A stretch of DNA of 15,521 bases from an uncultured Lachnobacterium sp. (GTDB taxonomy: Bacteria; Bacillota; Clostridia; Lachnospirales; Lachnospiraceae), in the NCBI GenBank assembly GCA_900552085.1, contig URYB01000024.1, positions 1 to 15,521 on the forward strand, read 5' to 3'. The notes below the pieces were generated by a model. The model made no database searches. It saw only the letters and a program-made list of their open reading frames with translations, and was not told the origin of the DNA. Positions within the stretch are counted from its first letter, which is position 1, and each line of letters starts with the position of its first letter. Shown here piece by piece: positions 5,322-13,928 of this stretch. Position numbers and translations under genes: made by a program.

Positions 5322-7514
5322 CTAAATTTCATAATATTTCATATTTTCGATGAGTTCCGGTGTCAGCTGTGCACCGGTCGCCTCATATTTATCATACATT
5401 GCCCGCAGCTTCTTGCGCTTTCGTTCATTGTCCACTTCAAACTTCATGAAGCCCTTCTGATACTGCGGATTCGCCATCAGGGCACTGCGCACTTCTTTTG
5501 CAAACGGACAGTATTTCATCAGAATACTCCGCGCCACTTTGTTCAGCCGGAAGCTTCCCTGTGACTCATATTTCATCCAGTTATCATAATCTTTGACAAA
5601 CACTTCCTTCTGACTGTTACGGCAGCGGGCCAGATCTGTTTTTATCTTATCCTTCGCCTCGGCAGACAATTCACTGTTTTTACGATAAAACTGCATGTAG
5701 TCACAATATTCCGAAGTCAAAGAAGGTTCACGCACATCATTCCAGTAAACTCCCTGTATCTTCCGGCAGATTTCCCAACGATAACGGGCAATAGTCTCAC
5801 GCATGAGGTCTTCCAGATCCACACTGGTAAACATCGGGAAAAGGAAGCGGGCCGATGTATCATTTTTGACATCTGCGGTCTCCTGCCACATGAGTGCACG
5901 CGATCCGACATTCGGCATAAGGATAATATCCGGCAGGACTTCTTTCATAACCCATTCCTGCTTGATTCCATGCTCCGGATCTGTAAACATGACCTCACGG
6001 TAAAAAGCAGAATAATCCAGACAACGGACGCTGTTGATTGCCGCCTCGATTTTCTCGACCGTGACTGCCATCTTCTCAATATTTCCGATGAAATCGCTCT
6101 GCTGAAGTACCGGACAAAAATCGTGCAGATGCCCACTTGTCACACGATCCGCCGTGCGGAACATATTCTGGATTTCATAGGCAACTTTCTGTCTTCCATC
6201 GGCTTTTGCCGCTCTCATCTGCTCTTCTGTGATATTGCCCTGCTTGAACTGTTGCTGCAAAGCCCCTGTATAATCCATGTTCATCTCATTGATGCAAGGC
6301 TCACAGTCTCCATGATAAATGCGAAGCAGCCAGTCATACATCGTATATACGTGCTGTGACTGAAACAGCCCGATGGAATCTACGAGATTATACAATGCAT
6401 TCGTAAGATCCTCCCCGAGACTTTCCGCATCCATAAAACCAAAATTCAGAAACATCTGAATCATCGGTGACGGTTTGATCAGATCCTCCGTCGAGCGCAA
6501 AAAAGCCCGCAGATAAATTTCATAGAACTTCCGGCCGACTTCTCTTGTATTCTGTTCTTTCAATGCTGTCCGGAATGCATGGATGTCTTCATTTGCATAG
6601 CCTGCATATTCCATAATACGGGCAACGCAGTCCTCTTTTGCCACATAGACTCTGTCCACAGATAATCCTTCAAAGTTACTGCCGGCGCATCTCTGCTGCG
6701 CCTCTTCCATGCACTCTCCATAGACACCGAGCCTCTGCATCACTTCTACGATAGCAAGCATCTGCTCCTTTTCCCATGTGACATCATTTCCTTTGCGGGA
6801 ACGGGCAACAGTCAGATCATAATACAAATGAAACAGATCATCCTTTGTCTCTGCAAACAGAATATCCTTATTGCGAAGAATATAATTCACCATCTCGCCG
6901 ATGCCCAGCGTGACACGATGCATCTGCGCAGACGCTTCCATGATTGCACCTACACAAAGGTTGTCGTCTTTGATCATCAGCTGCATATATTCTTTGAGAT
7001 AATTTTTTACCAGACTGTCACTGTTTCGAAGTTCCCAGTCTTCCGCACGGTGCTGTAAATTGAGCGCCTCAAAATATTCCATCCGGGCAAATGGCTGCTC
7101 ATCCACAAGCAACTGACTGCACCGGTTTTTATAATCATTATAAAATTCCTCTGCTTTTGCATGCAAAAGCCGTACTTTGCGATACAGATCCGCATACAGG
7201 CACAATGCCTGTTGCCGCTGTTCTACCGCGGTTCGCAAAAATACCGGACGGAAATTCTCATTTTTTGCAAGTATACTGGATAAATCCTGCGCATTTTTAC
7301 ACGGAATCGTAATGACTGTCGTATCTTCCCTTGCCACATAATCGCAGCCGAACCATCCGGTCTCTAAAATTCCGATAATGGAATTGCGTTTCATGACGAT
7401 CTTCACAAACGAAAACCGACACTCTACGCTTCCCTCCTGAATGAGATACCATTCCATTACTTTTTCCTGTCTTTTGGCAATCAGGCCGCCTTTTTTTACT
7501 TTTAATACTTTCAT
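5322..7514 (-). CDS. Large protein with cyclic-nucleotide-binding-like N-terminus, function unknown
   Basis: This 730-aa protein begins with a segment resembling the cyclic-nucleotide-binding beta-roll of Crp-like proteins: VKKGGLIAKRQEKVMEWYLIQEGSVE, then IGILETGWFG and TTVITIPCK, about residues 5-75. No winged-helix DNA-binding domain follows. Instead there are about 600 residues rich in Glu, Lys, Arg and aromatic residues, predicted mostly helical, with no signal peptide, membrane segment or catalytic motif I can name. The C-terminus is charged and coiled-coil-like (NERKRKKLRAMYDKYEATG). It is probably a cytoplasmic sensor or scaffold. It starts 3 nt after the GH3 stop and ends 9 nt before trmO, so it is in an operon with both. 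I chose ATG 7514 because it completes the beta-roll; its ribosome site is weak. An internal ATG at 7457 has a better AGGA site and could be used instead. Confidence 0.75.
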   Translation of the reverse strand: MKVLKVKKGGLIAKRQEKVMEWYLIQEGSVECRFSFVKIVMKRNSIIGILETGWFGCDYVAREDTTVITIPCKNAQDLSSILAKNENFRPVFLRTAVEQRQQALCLYADLYRKVRLLHAKAEEFYNDYKNRCSQLLVDEQPFARMEYFEALNLQHRAEDWELRNSDSLVKNYLKEYMQLMIKDDNLCVGAIMEASAQMHRVTLGIGEMVNYILRNKDILFAETKDDLFHLYYDLTVARSRKGNDVTWEKEQMLAIVEVMQRLGVYGECMEEAQQRCAGSNFEGLSVDRVYVAKEDCVARIMEYAGYANEDIHAFRTALKEQNTREVGRKFYEIYLRAFLRSTEDLIKPSPMIQMFLNFGFMDAESLGEDLTNALYNLVDSIGLFQSQHVYTMYDWLLRIYHGDCEPCINEMNMDYTGALQQQFKQGNITEEQMRAAKADGRQKVAYEIQNMFRTADRVTSGHLHDFCPVLQQSDFIGNIEKMAVTVEKIEAAINSVRCLDYSAFYREVMFTDPEHGIKQEWVMKEVLPDIILMPNVGSRALMWQETADVKNDTSARFLFPMFTSVDLEDLMRETIARYRWEICRKIQGVYWNDVREPSLTSEYCDYMQFYRKNSELSAEAKDKIKTDLARCRNSQKEVFVKDYDNWMKYESQGSFRLNKVARSILMKYCPFAKEVRSALMANPQYQKGFMKFEVDNERKRKKLRAMYDKYEATGAQLTPELIENMKYYEI

Positions 7515-7517
7515 CGT

Positions 7518-10271
7518 TTAATCTTCAAATACAGGAACTCTCTTGCAATACCGCAATGTAATATTGTCAATCTCAAGTCCTGTTGCTCCAAAATAAATTT
7601 TAATATAGTGACATGGTCCAAATACCGTTCCAAAATCTCTCTTGTCTGTAAACCATTCGCCCTCCGATCCACGAAATGAAATCATCTCTTTAAATCCGTT
7701 GTCGTAGTACAATGTGATCGGCAGCTGCGACAGTTCTCCCAATGGTGAACGCGCCGTAATCTCAATGTCATACTCTGCACTCTCTGCATTGATTCCAAAC
7801 ATAATCTCAGACCCCATCCGGGTATCCCAGTCTTTTCCCGGAATATAAACATCACCGTTCGCATCTGACTCATAATAAATGATGTCATCGATTGCCGCAT
7901 CTTCCTCGGTATCCCCCTTGCGGTCTTCTAATTCTTCTTCGGAAATCATATCCATCTCATAGAGCATGGCCGGGGATTTTAAAATAAATCCAAGAATATT
8001 CCCTGCGTTTCGCTGTAACTGTCCACGGGTAATGCGACCATCCGCCAAAGCCTCGACCAGATTATCCTGTGTCTGATCGGAAGCATCGGAAGTAACCATG
8101 TACAGATCATTCTGTGCCATTACCATCGCCGCATGGTTCTTCATGTTCGATGGCTCTCCCTCAGTGTTTGCTGCTGCCCACCAGTCACTCATTACAATTC
8201 CTTCAAACCCCCAGTCTTTGCGCAAAACAATCGTATTTAAATCATAATTTCCTGCTGTCCACAGACCATTCATCGGTCCATATGTAGTCATCACGGAACG
8301 TGCTCCGCCCTCTTTAATGGAAATCTCATATCCTTTGAAATAAATTTCACGAAGGGCCCTTACCGATACTACCGCCTCAACTTCACGTCGGTGCGCCTCC
8401 TGATTATTAGTAGAAAAATGCTTAATCGTTCCGGTTGAACCTACAATGCCAAGTCCGATGATCTGTGCCGCTCCCATCTTTCCGGTAAGCAGCGGATCTT
8501 CGGAAATATACTCGAAGTTTCTTCCGTTCAACGGGCTTCTGTGAATGTTTAATCCCGGTCCCAGCAACGCATCCACACGATTTTTTCGCAATTCGAGTCC
8601 CGTCATCTCATATAACTTTTCTACCAGTTCCAGATTGAACGTACATCCCAGTGATGTCCCGTTGGGCAGTGAAAATGCTTTCGTTCCACAATCGAGCCGG
8701 AGTCCGGAAGGTCCGTCGGTCGTACATGCTCCCGGAATACCAAACCCACGAAGTGATTCTGTCAATCCTCCAAACGCCGAACCGGTTCCTGGCGTAACCT
8801 TCGGACTGCACATTCCCTCACCACGGAAAAGCATCATAAGATCTTCATCCGACAACTGTGCAATAAATTCGTCCATGGTAATCTTATCGTGGTACACATC
8901 TGCAAGTTTATATCCTCTGTCACCGGTATATGCGATCGCCGTAATCTCTTCTATGCGGTCATACGGGCCAAATGTGCGCTTTGGCACCTGTGTATAGGTG
9001 AGCCTTCCGTCCTTTGCGCGTGTCATACGCTCATAAGATTCCGCCGGGGCACACACCTCTTCCAACTCCTCAATTACCAAGAGCTCCTGCTCATATTCTG
9101 CCACGCGCTCCGCGCTTCGAACATCTGCACCGACATAGATTCCATACATGCCAGCCTCTAACAAAAAGCAGTCCTTATGTCCGGTCGCTCCGGTATCATC
9201 ATAGGAAGCATACGCTGATTTTGGAATTGTAATCGTAACCGTCTGCTCCTCCCCCGGTGCCAGTTCCTTTGTCTTGGCAAATCCGGCAAGCACTCGCGCA
9301 GGCTTGTCCAAAGCTGCCTGTGGGGCTTCGATATACACCTGCACAACCTCTTTACCAGCCAGGTCTCCGGTATTCTTAACGGTTGTTTTTACTTCAATGG
9401 AATCTTTCTGCTCCGCAAACGCAGACTCCATGGAAAATGTGGTATAAGAGAGTCCGTATCCAAACGGATAGATGACCTTATCTTTTGCAAAAGTCTCAAA
9501 ATAACGGTATCCTACATAAATATCTTCTTTGTAATAATTGCGCTTCGCATCGCCAAAATTTGCTGTACACGGATAATCCTCTATACGCTCTGCAATCGTG
9601 TCGGTAAGCTTTCCGCATGGATTCACACGACCGGTGAGCACATCACATACACCGTTTCCGCCTTCCTGTCCGCCCTGCCATGCATAAAGCACAGCGGATG
9701 GGTGCAATTCTTCTGCCCACTTCATATCTATAATATTTCCGACATTGAGAATAACCGCTGTGCGCTTGAATTTTCTGCTTACCTTTGCGATCATCTCCCG
9801 CTCAACATCCGTCAGGAGATAACTGCCCGCTTCATTGGCATTGTCCTGATCTTCTCCGGCGGTTCTTCCAATCATGACAAGCGCAACATCATCGTCTGCT
9901 GCTGCAACCAACGCATCATCCACCGGCATCTCTTCCTGCGACCATGGCACAAGCCCCCAGCCGGCTCCTGCATCATATGGATGATCCTTGATCCAGTTCT
10001 CATACACCTGTAATACATTCTCATCCAGTGAGATTTCTGTTTCCTTCTTCAGTGCATCAAGAATGCTGACCACATATCTGGTATTAACGAGTCCACCGGA
10101 TCCAAGACCGCTTTTGTAATAATGGAAAGCCATCCGTCCAAAGACCGCTACCTTATCCCCCCTGCGCAGCGGAAGTGTCTGGTTTTCATTTTTAACCAGC
10201 ACACAGCCTTCTGCCACAGCCTGCCTTGCCAGTGTCGCATACTTCTCACTATCTACTGCATATTTCCCCAT
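7518..10271 (-). CDS. Glycoside hydrolase family 3 beta-glucosidase with inverted domain order
   Basis: This 917-aa protein has the inverted GH3 layout. The GH3 C-terminal-type alpha/beta domain comes first (about 10-280, LARQAVAEGCVLVKNENQTLPL to YPFGYGLSYTTF), then a fibronectin-III-like domain (about 290-400), then the TIM-barrel domain (about 465-720). The barrel has GIPGACTTDGPSGLR, LLGPGLNIHRSPLNGRNFEY, KHFSTNNQE and the nucleophile motif VMSDWW with Asp 696. The loop RTAGEDQDN (136-144) probably supplies active-site acid residues. A C-terminal beta-rich, CBM6-like segment (about 800-905) follows. There is no signal peptide, so it probably cleaves imported beta-glucosides or other small beta-linked oligosaccharides in the cytoplasm; exact specificity cannot be read. 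The ATG has a GAGAGG site. It heads the operon with the 730-aa gene and trmO. Confidence 0.93.
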   Translation of the reverse strand: MGKYAVDSEKYATLARQAVAEGCVLVKNENQTLPLRRGDKVAVFGRMAFHYYKSGLGSGGLVNTRYVVSILDALKKETEISLDENVLQVYENWIKDHPYDAGAGWGLVPWSQEEMPVDDALVAAADDDVALVMIGRTAGEDQDNANEAGSYLLTDVEREMIAKVSRKFKRTAVILNVGNIIDMKWAEELHPSAVLYAWQGGQEGGNGVCDVLTGRVNPCGKLTDTIAERIEDYPCTANFGDAKRNYYKEDIYVGYRYFETFAKDKVIYPFGYGLSYTTFSMESAFAEQKDSIEVKTTVKNTGDLAGKEVVQVYIEAPQAALDKPARVLAGFAKTKELAPGEEQTVTITIPKSAYASYDDTGATGHKDCFLLEAGMYGIYVGADVRSAERVAEYEQELLVIEELEEVCAPAESYERMTRAKDGRLTYTQVPKRTFGPYDRIEEITAIAYTGDRGYKLADVYHDKITMDEFIAQLSDEDLMMLFRGEGMCSPKVTPGTGSAFGGLTESLRGFGIPGACTTDGPSGLRLDCGTKAFSLPNGTSLGCTFNLELVEKLYEMTGLELRKNRVDALLGPGLNIHRSPLNGRNFEYISEDPLLTGKMGAAQIIGLGIVGSTGTIKHFSTNNQEAHRREVEAVVSVRALREIYFKGYEISIKEGGARSVMTTYGPMNGLWTAGNYDLNTIVLRKDWGFEGIVMSDWWAAANTEGEPSNMKNHAAMVMAQNDLYMVTSDASDQTQDNLVEALADGRITRGQLQRNAGNILGFILKSPAMLYEMDMISEEELEDRKGDTEEDAAIDDIIYYESDANGDVYIPGKDWDTRMGSEIMFGINAESAEYDIEITARSPLGELSQLPITLYYDNGFKEMISFRGSEGEWFTDKRDFGTVFGPCHYIKIYFGATGLEIDNITLRYCKRVPVFED

Positions 10272-10307
10272 AATATACCTCTCTTTTCAATACGAATATC
10301 TGCATAA

Positions 10308-10316
10308 ATTATAGCA
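10308..10316 (-). promoter_or_regulatory. Extended -10 promoter of the GH3 operon
   Basis: On the minus strand TGCTATAAT forms a perfect extended -10 element (TATAAT at 10308-10313, TG at 10315-10316), 36 nt upstream of the GH3 ATG. A weak TTCATT -35 lies 17 nt further up, inside the terminator hairpin of the preceding gene. A sigma-A promoter relying on the extended -10 is likely. Confidence 0.65.
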
Positions 10317-10326
10317 AAAACAGCAT

Positions 10327-10356
10327 AAAAAATGAAGTGGATTTTTATCCACTTCA
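10327..10356 (-). terminator. Rho-independent terminator after the 63-aa gene
   Basis: A perfect 10-bp stem (arms 10333-10342 and 10347-10356, TGAAGTGGAT and its complement) with a 4-nt loop is followed on the minus strand by six T residues (10327-10332). It lies 5 nt after the stop of the 63-aa gene and ahead of the GH3 promoter, so it separates the two units. Confidence 0.9.
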
Positions 10357-10361
10357 CTCTC

Positions 10362-10553
10362 TTATTTTCCTCTTCCAATTTCCGCAATACTGTTCACAAA
10401 CTGCTGCATTTCTTCCTTGGAACCAATGCCCCGTGCTGCATCTATGACCTGCTTTTTTTCATCTTCATCCAATGAGGAAAATCCACGCATTGCATCCTCA
10501 TTCATCGCAAGTCCAAATCCCAGTCCCAACGGAAGTCCATCTTCTTTTACCAT
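10362..10553 (-). CDS. Small conserved-looking protein, 63 aa, function unknown
   Basis: This short gene has an AGGGAGG site correctly spaced before ATG 10553 and a strong terminator just after its stop, so it is very probably real. The product starts with a Gly-rich, mildly hydrophobic stretch (LPLGLGFGLAMN, 7-18). It then forms what looks like a small amphipathic helical unit, MRGFSSLDEDEKKQVIDAA, with a second helix KEEMQQFVNSIAEI. It resembles small uncharacterised Firmicutes proteins of the form LGFGMAL....M..F..L..EEK..VI..A....SKEEM, from memory and not verified. It has no membrane span and no catalytic motif. It lies 84 nt after the HD-GYP gene, with a weak hairpin between them, so it may be expressed partly by read-through. 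Confidence 0.7.
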   Translation of the reverse strand: MVKEDGLPLGLGFGLAMNEDAMRGFSSLDEDEKKQVIDAARGIGSKEEMQQFVNSIAEIGRGK

Positions 10554-10587
10554 ATCCTGCCTCCCTGACCCTGCATATCTGCTTATT

Positions 10588-10612
10588 AAAAAATGCCTTA
10601 TCTCTTACAAGG
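10588..10612 (-). terminator. Possible weak terminator after the HD-GYP gene
   Basis: A 6-bp stem (10596-10601 with 10607-10612, one G-T pair in RNA, 5-nt loop) is followed on the minus strand by CA and six T residues. The stem is short and AT-rich, so at best it is a partial terminator between the HD-GYP gene and the 63-aa gene. Confidence 0.35.
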
Positions 10613-10637
10613 TCAAGTATGCGCAGTTTATTCTTTT

Positions 10638-11732
10638 TTATTCTTTGTGTGCTGCAAGCAACGCCTGTTTTTCAAACTTCTCTCTCACATTCCGAAAACA
10701 GGTCAGAATCTTTGGTGAAAACAGACCACATTCCCCTGTGATGATCATCTGAAATGCCTTATCCAATGGAATCGCCTGCTTATAGACATGTTCGCTGACC
10801 AAAGCATCGTACACATCCGCAACGGAAACAATCTGGGCTGAGATTGGAATCTCCTCTCCCTTTAATCCATCCGGATAGCCCCGTCCGTCATACCGCTCAT
10901 GATGGTAACGGCAAATATCACAACAGACTTTCGCATAATCCTCATCCCAGATTCCTTTCACCTGTGCAAGAATCTCTGCTCCACGGGCCGCATGCGATTT
11001 CATAAATTCAAACTCGTCTGCTGTCAGTTTTCCCGGTTTTAATAAAATACTGTCCGGAATTGTGATCTTTCCGATATCATGCAATGCACTTGCCGAAACA
11101 ATCATCTCAATCTCCGGCTTGGTAAGCTTATACTCCGGATAGCATTTTGCAATCTCTTCTGCCAGAATACGGGTGAAAGCCTTCACTCTGCAAATATGTT
11201 CTCCACTCTCCAAATTTCGGCATTCCACAACCGTACCAAGAATATCCATAATCTTTTCATTATTGGATTTTAATTTATCTGCCTGACGCAGCAAAAGTTT
11301 GTACTGCTGCTGCATCATACCGGTCTGTTCCTTCACTTTCTTTTCAAGATTTCTTTTATACAGACAGAGGTCCGCCGTGTTTTTGATACGACTTTTGAGC
11401 AGAAAACTGTCAAAAGGCTCCCGGATAAAATCCGAAGCGCCAAGCATAAAACAACGTTTTTCCGCCTCTATGGATTTCTCTCCAGATACCACAATAACAG
11501 GGGTTGTTTCATACCACTTCTGCTTTTTCATAATCTCCATGACCGTGTAACCATCTACCGGTGACATAACAAGATCCATAAGAATCACTGCAAATTCTTC
11601 CCGCCGTTCCTTAATCATGGTAAGTCCCTGCGCTCCATCCGGGGCAATCTCAACATCATATTCATCTTCTAAGATAGCTTTTAAAAGCTCTCCTTTTAAT
11701 TTGCCATCATCTACGATCAGTACCTTTTCCAT
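10638..11732 (-). CDS. Response regulator with HD-GYP domain (putative cyclic-di-GMP phosphodiesterase)
   Basis: This 364-aa cytoplasmic protein has a CheY-like receiver (1-120) with acidic pair Asp8/Asp9, phospho-acceptor Asp53 (ILMDLVMSPVDGY) and Ser83. A coiled linker (about 121-160) joins it to an HD-GYP domain (about 163-350). The HD-GYP ligands are intact: ESGEH (175-179), HD at 218-219, His247, HHERYDGRGYP (277-287) and Asp306 in SVADVYDAL. Proteins of this class hydrolyse cyclic-di-GMP. The receiver lacks the usually invariant Lys before Pro-Phe: DFIREPF has Glu105 there, which may alter phosphorylation-driven switching. The ATG has AAGGAAG upstream. It starts 32 nt after fapA, so the two are probably co-transcribed. 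No histidine kinase is nearby; the orphan Hpt protein two genes upstream is a candidate phosphodonor (inference). Confidence 0.93.
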   Translation of the reverse strand: MEKVLIVDDGKLKGELLKAILEDEYDVEIAPDGAQGLTMIKERREEFAVILMDLVMSPVDGYTVMEIMKKQKWYETTPVIVVSGEKSIEAEKRCFMLGASDFIREPFDSFLLKSRIKNTADLCLYKRNLEKKVKEQTGMMQQQYKLLLRQADKLKSNNEKIMDILGTVVECRNLESGEHICRVKAFTRILAEEIAKCYPEYKLTKPEIEMIVSASALHDIGKITIPDSILLKPGKLTADEFEFMKSHAARGAEILAQVKGIWDEDYAKVCCDICRYHHERYDGRGYPDGLKGEEIPISAQIVSVADVYDALVSEHVYKQAIPLDKAFQMIITGECGLFSPKILTCFRNVREKFEKQALLAAHKE

Positions 11733-11764
11733 TACATTTCACTTCCTTATACTTTCGGAACCAC

Positions 11765-13831
11765 TTATAATGCTTCCCCAGAATACCCATCCAATCTCTC
11801 ATAACGGATATTTCGTTTTACTTTACGCACCCTGATTCCCTGCATGTCCTTGGCCTTCCAGCGTGTTCCACGAATTTCAAATGTAACACCATCATATACT
11901 TCCTCAAAAATCTGTACCTGCGCATTTTCAGATTTTTCGAGTTTCTGATCCATAAGTTCTTTATTTGAAAGAATTTCTTCCAGTTCCTTTTTCTTTGTAT
12001 AAATACCATTTTCAATTTTGACACTGACTTCCATTCCATTATATACTTCCGGATCGTATTTTTTCTTCAGTTTACTCTGCGCTTTTACAAGCATTTCAAT
12101 TTCTTCTTTTGTACTCTTGATCTGTTCGTCCAGCTCATAAGCTTTCCGGCGTGTGTCTTCAAAAGTACCAAAATACACTTCCGTTCTGCTTCCGGCAGAA
12201 TTTCCAGCCTTACGCATCTGCATTCCCTCTTCTGCGCTCGCCCGTCCACCTACCATTGTTCCTTTCGATCCTGTAAGATATATTTTCTGCGAAGATTTCA
12301 AACGGCTGTCCATACTGTAATTTGCAAATATATTTCCCTCCGCAGTCACTTCCACTGCTTCCAAGAACTGTGCATATACATCACCTTTTGCTGTAATTTT
12401 TCCTTTGTATGAAGCATTCATTCCCTTACGGATATAAATATTGCCACCGCTTTCAAGCTCCGCCATCTCCACACTGCCATCAATGAGAATATCTCCAGTT
12501 GCTTTAATCTGTGCATGACTTCCCACACTGCCTTTGACATAAACAGAACCTTCCACATCTATCATGCCCGTTTTGGTTGGCTTTATTACCTCATCGTACA
12601 CATGCAGCGGCGTCACCACAAGCTGATGATCCTTATACTCCATTTTGCCATCCATGGCAGCCGCATAGATTTTCTTATCCTTAAAAAAGGCAAAACCGTA
12701 TCCGTGTATTACCTGTAATTCTGCGCCTTTTGTCCCCATCAGGAATTTACCTGTCACGGTAAAACCGCTTTTTCCAAATTCAGCGGTATGATACTGTATC
12801 AGTTTCTGGCCTTTGTTTACCACCATAAGCTGTCCACTCAGCTGATAATCCAGTGTATCCGTGCCTGTATTGCGTATTGCAAGTTCTTCTTCCTGTTCAA
12901 AGAAAAACTCATACCAGCCATCCTTGCCACTCTGCGGCTTTTTGCCGTCCGCAATACAAATATTCTGTTTCTCTTCTATTTTATCTTCCAGAATAGAATC
13001 AATGACATCCGTATGGATTCCATAAACAATCCCCTGGGATTTCAATTGTTCAATAAATTGTTCACGATTGATCTTATCCGGCTTTGTGTCATAGCTAAGT
13101 GTCGCATGCATTTCATCCTCCCTGATTGTAACCTGAAACCAGGCAGGTATCTGCTTGACCGGCTGTTCTTTCTTTGCAGATAAAGAAATTTGCTGTTCAT
13201 TTTTTTCAAGTTCCGCTTTCATCTGCGACCGGATCCGTCGCATATCCGTACCCGTATACATAAATTTTGCATAACGGCTGACATCAAGACCTTCTTCGAG
13301 TCCTCTCCGGATTTCATGCATGCATTTCGGATCATACATCCGATTGGCATAGCGCTCCACATCGACACCAAGTTCTAATCCTCTTCGGATTTCCCGCATC
13401 TGTTGCCAGGTATACTCTGGTCTGGCATACACTGCCACATCAATGCCTTCCTCAAGTCCAATGCGCACCTGTTCCAGCGCAACACCACGCAGCGCCTTGC
13501 TCAGATAGGGATCGATATCCACACGATGTTCCTTTGCATAACGAATCTGCTGCAGCTGCTCCGCATCGTATCCCTGTGCCACGTATGTACTGATACCTAT
13601 ATTCTGTTTTGCTGCAATGCGGACCTGTTCGATTACCCCTGCCGGCAGATGAATATAATTCTTTAAATTAATTCCATCTTCAAGTCCTTTGCGCAACTGA
13701 CGCATTGTCTCATAAGGAATATCCGGCGAATCATATATGGATACATCCAGCCCCTGCCGCTTTCCCAGTTCAATTTCCTTCTGCTGCAGCCAGTCATATT
13801 TTTGTGATTCGTAAATTTCTTCTCTGCCCAT
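11765..13831 (-). CDS. FapA/DUF342 family protein with N-terminal 26-residue repeats
   Basis: This 688-aa protein has three parts. Residues about 12-200 hold seven or so tandem repeats of 25-26 residues with pattern Y....M.EIR.GLE.G.DV..YA, clearest at YTWQQMREIRRGLELGVDVE and YDPKCMHEIRRGLEEGLDVS. Residues about 230-540 form the FapA/DUF342 region with a right-handed beta-helix-like stretch of VKGSVGSHAQIKATGDILIDG type. A coiled coil follows (about 555-650), then a basic tail. FapA proteins are linked to polymer/flagellar assembly and surface regulation in various bacteria, but their biochemistry is poorly known. There is no signal peptide or membrane span, so it is cytoplasmic. The start has a moderate AAAAGG site. 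It is downstream of a terminator and 32 nt upstream of the HD-GYP gene, so the pair probably forms one unit. No convincing promoter was seen in the 97-nt leader. Confidence 0.85.
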   Translation of the reverse strand: MGREEIYESQKYDWLQQKEIELGKRQGLDVSIYDSPDIPYETMRQLRKGLEDGINLKNYIHLPAGVIEQVRIAAKQNIGISTYVAQGYDAEQLQQIRYAKEHRVDIDPYLSKALRGVALEQVRIGLEEGIDVAVYARPEYTWQQMREIRRGLELGVDVERYANRMYDPKCMHEIRRGLEEGLDVSRYAKFMYTGTDMRRIRSQMKAELEKNEQQISLSAKKEQPVKQIPAWFQVTIREDEMHATLSYDTKPDKINREQFIEQLKSQGIVYGIHTDVIDSILEDKIEEKQNICIADGKKPQSGKDGWYEFFFEQEEELAIRNTGTDTLDYQLSGQLMVVNKGQKLIQYHTAEFGKSGFTVTGKFLMGTKGAELQVIHGYGFAFFKDKKIYAAAMDGKMEYKDHQLVVTPLHVYDEVIKPTKTGMIDVEGSVYVKGSVGSHAQIKATGDILIDGSVEMAELESGGNIYIRKGMNASYKGKITAKGDVYAQFLEAVEVTAEGNIFANYSMDSRLKSSQKIYLTGSKGTMVGGRASAEEGMQMRKAGNSAGSRTEVYFGTFEDTRRKAYELDEQIKSTKEEIEMLVKAQSKLKKKYDPEVYNGMEVSVKIENGIYTKKKELEEILSNKELMDQKLEKSENAQVQIFEEVYDGVTFEIRGTRWKAKDMQGIRVRKVKRNIRYERLDGYSGEAL

Positions 13832-13863
13832 AAATATAACCTTTTCTATCGTTATCTGCGGTT

Positions 13864-13916
13864 AAAGAAAAGGGCATTGTTTCCACGCAATCATTGTCCG
13901 GTGGATAAGCAATGCC
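13864..13916 (-). terminator. Rho-independent terminator after the Hpt gene
   Basis: On the minus strand GGCATTG (13910-13916) pairs perfectly with CAATGCC (13873-13879), and an inner TCCAC/GTGGA stem extends it across a small internal loop. The stem is followed by a T-rich run (CTTTTCTTT, 13864-13872). It begins 12 nt after the Hpt stop and therefore separates Hpt from fapA. A regulatory leader (attenuator) for fapA is a less likely alternative. Confidence 0.7.
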
Positions 13917-13928
13917 TAATGCTTTCTG

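Noticed and set aside
5160..5564. Plus-strand 134-aa open frame across trmO and the 730-aa gene
   Set aside because: It is antisense to two recognisable coding regions, has no ribosome site and no recognisable product.
8545..8997. Plus-strand 150-aa open frame inside GH3
   Set aside because: It is antisense to the conserved GH3 barrel region and has no start signals.
13832..13872. Sigma-D (motility) promoter GCAGATAAC in the fapA leader
   Set aside because: The -10 is only partly matching and no TAAA -35 lies at the right distance.
13864..13928. Cyclic-di-GMP riboswitch ahead of fapA
   Set aside because: The HD-GYP neighbour made this tempting, but no conserved GEMM core is visible, and the structure is explained by a terminator of the Hpt gene.
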